Assembly: GCA_902783205.1 (NCBI GenBank)
Contig: CACZQE010000254.1
Span: 1-5,212, forward strand
Source of the DNA: an uncultured Lachnospiraceae bacterium
GTDB taxonomy: Bacteria > Bacillota_A > Clostridia > Lachnospirales > Lachnospiraceae
DNA length: 5,212 nt
Direction: 5' to 3'
In this document: piece by piece, positions 4,509-5,212 of the stretch
How the letters are laid out: each line of letters begins with the position of its first letter
Numbering within the stretch: position 1 is the stretch's first letter
Notes under the pieces: model-generated
Database searches by the model: none
Told to the model about the DNA's origin: nothing
What the model saw: only the letters and a program-made list of their open reading frames with translations
Made by a program: the position numbers and the translations under genes

Positions 4509-5212
4509 TGACAGTCACCTTTTCTACGGGCAGTGAAAATGTAAAGCGGCAGCCACTGGGGTTGTTGTCGGAAAGGGTGATGGTTCCGCCGTGGGCCTCG
4601 ATGATGGACTTGCATAAGGCCAGTCCCAGTCCCAGGCCTCTGCGCCCGTCGGCAATCTCGGTCGTGCCGGTGTAGAACATCTCAAATACATGAGCTTTCA
4701 TCTCATCGGGGATACCTTTTCCGTCATCAGAGACGGAAACATGGACCCTGTCGTCTTTCTTTTCACTGCTGATTATTATTTCAGAGCCTTCCTGTGTGTT
4801 GTGGATGGCGTTGTTTATCAGGTTGATCAGCACCTGCATGATCAGGCGGGTGTCCATTCTGACAAGGAGAAGATCGTCGCTTTCACTTACGACAATTTTG
4901 TGGAAGCGGGCATCTCTGTCTATGTGCTTTATGGCTTCCTCTATCACATCATTCATCATATCCATGGAAAGATTCAGTTCCATCTGTCCGTTCTCAATGC
5001 GGGAGATGGAGAGAAGATTTTCCACAAGATCGATCAGCCACTCGGAATCATCATATATATCCGAAAAAATCTGCTTTAAAGTTTCTTTGTCCAGCACTTC
5101 ATAATGGGCCAGGAGATTGCTGGCATTTCCGGAGATGGAAGTGAGTGGCGTACGTATGTCGTGGGATATGGAGCGCAGCAGATTAGCCCGCAGCTGCTCG
5201 TTTTTTGCCATG
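4501..5212 (-). CDS. kdpD: KdpD-like sensor histidine kinase, catalytic half (5' end beyond window)
   Basis: The frame is open to the right edge, and the 236 codons counted from the Met at 5209-5211 are only the C-terminal part. That Met sits in the helix before the H-box (AKNEQLRANLLRSISHD), so it is an internal codon and not the true start. Counting from it, the phospho-acceptor is His17 in HDIRTPLTS. The N-box NLINNA is at 130-135, the G1 box DDGKGIP at 162-168, the F-box around FEMFY (176-180) and the G2 box GRRGLGLGLAL at 189-199. All catalytic elements are intact. The sensor region, which in KdpD has a USP-like part, four membrane helices and a GAF domain, is not visible, so sensing cannot be judged. 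It should phosphorylate the regulator encoded immediately downstream. The gene symbol follows resemblance only; many clostridial relatives lack kdp pump genes. Confidence 0.9.
   Translation of the reverse strand, partial: MAKNEQLRANLLRSISHDIRTPLTSISGNASNLLAHYEVLDKETLKQIFSDIYDDSEWLIDLVENLLSISRIENGQMELNLSMDMMNDVIEEAIKHIDRDARFHKIVVSESDDLLLVRMDTRLIMQVLINLINNAIHNTQEGSEIIISSEKKDDRVHVSVSDDGKGIPDEMKAHVFEMFYTGTTEIADGRRGLGLGLALCKSIIEAHGGTITLSDNNPSGCRFTFSLPVEKVTVNE

Noticed and set aside
4690..5079. 129-codon plus-strand open frame antisense to the kinase gene
   Set aside because: The opposite strand encodes intact H, N, G1, F and G2 boxes; the plus-strand product shows no recognisable features.

Overview
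The window looks like chromosome of a Gram-positive Clostridia bacterium, most likely of the Lachnospiraceae. This rests on the GuaA, KdpD/KdpE-type and nuclease-like protein sequences, strong AGGAGG-type ribosome binding sites, a U-tract terminator and the mix of moderate-GC genes with AT-rich spacers. No rRNA, tRNA, IS element or true CRISPR array was seen.

Layout. Positions 1-437 are AT-rich and non-coding. They end in a putative extended -10 promoter with a perfect 13-bp inverted repeat over its -35 region, which drives a 325-codon guaA-like gene (438-1415). That gene encodes only the ATP-pyrophosphatase and dimerisation parts of GMP synthetase. The glutamine amidotransferase half found in most bacterial GuaA proteins is absent. 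A strong intrinsic terminator follows (1442-1472).

Positions 1485-1843 hold two repeat systems back to back. The first is four G-rich 15-18-nt units forming two 33-bp units. The second is an AT-rich array in which CATCA and CATGA cores alternate with a combined period of about 52 bp. Its last core contains the start codon of the next gene. That gene (1840-2640) is AT-rich and encodes a 266-aa protein with a C-terminal PD-(D/E)XK-like nuclease signature. Repeats plus gene look like an accessory insertion between housekeeping-type genes.

A separate promoter then precedes a radical SAM gene (2713-3831) with CxxxCxxC and three further C-terminal cysteines, substrate unknown. It converges on, and overlaps by 22 bp, a minus-strand two-component pair: a KdpE-like response regulator (3810-4508) and a KdpD-like sensor kinase (4501 to beyond the right edge). 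The pair overlaps by 8 bp, so it is probably translationally coupled. No kdpFABC genes are visible.

The least explained part is the 52-bp alternating array with its adjoining 15-bp palindrome and nuclease-like gene. The sequence supports an unusual regulatory or repeat element, but gives no proof of a functional system.
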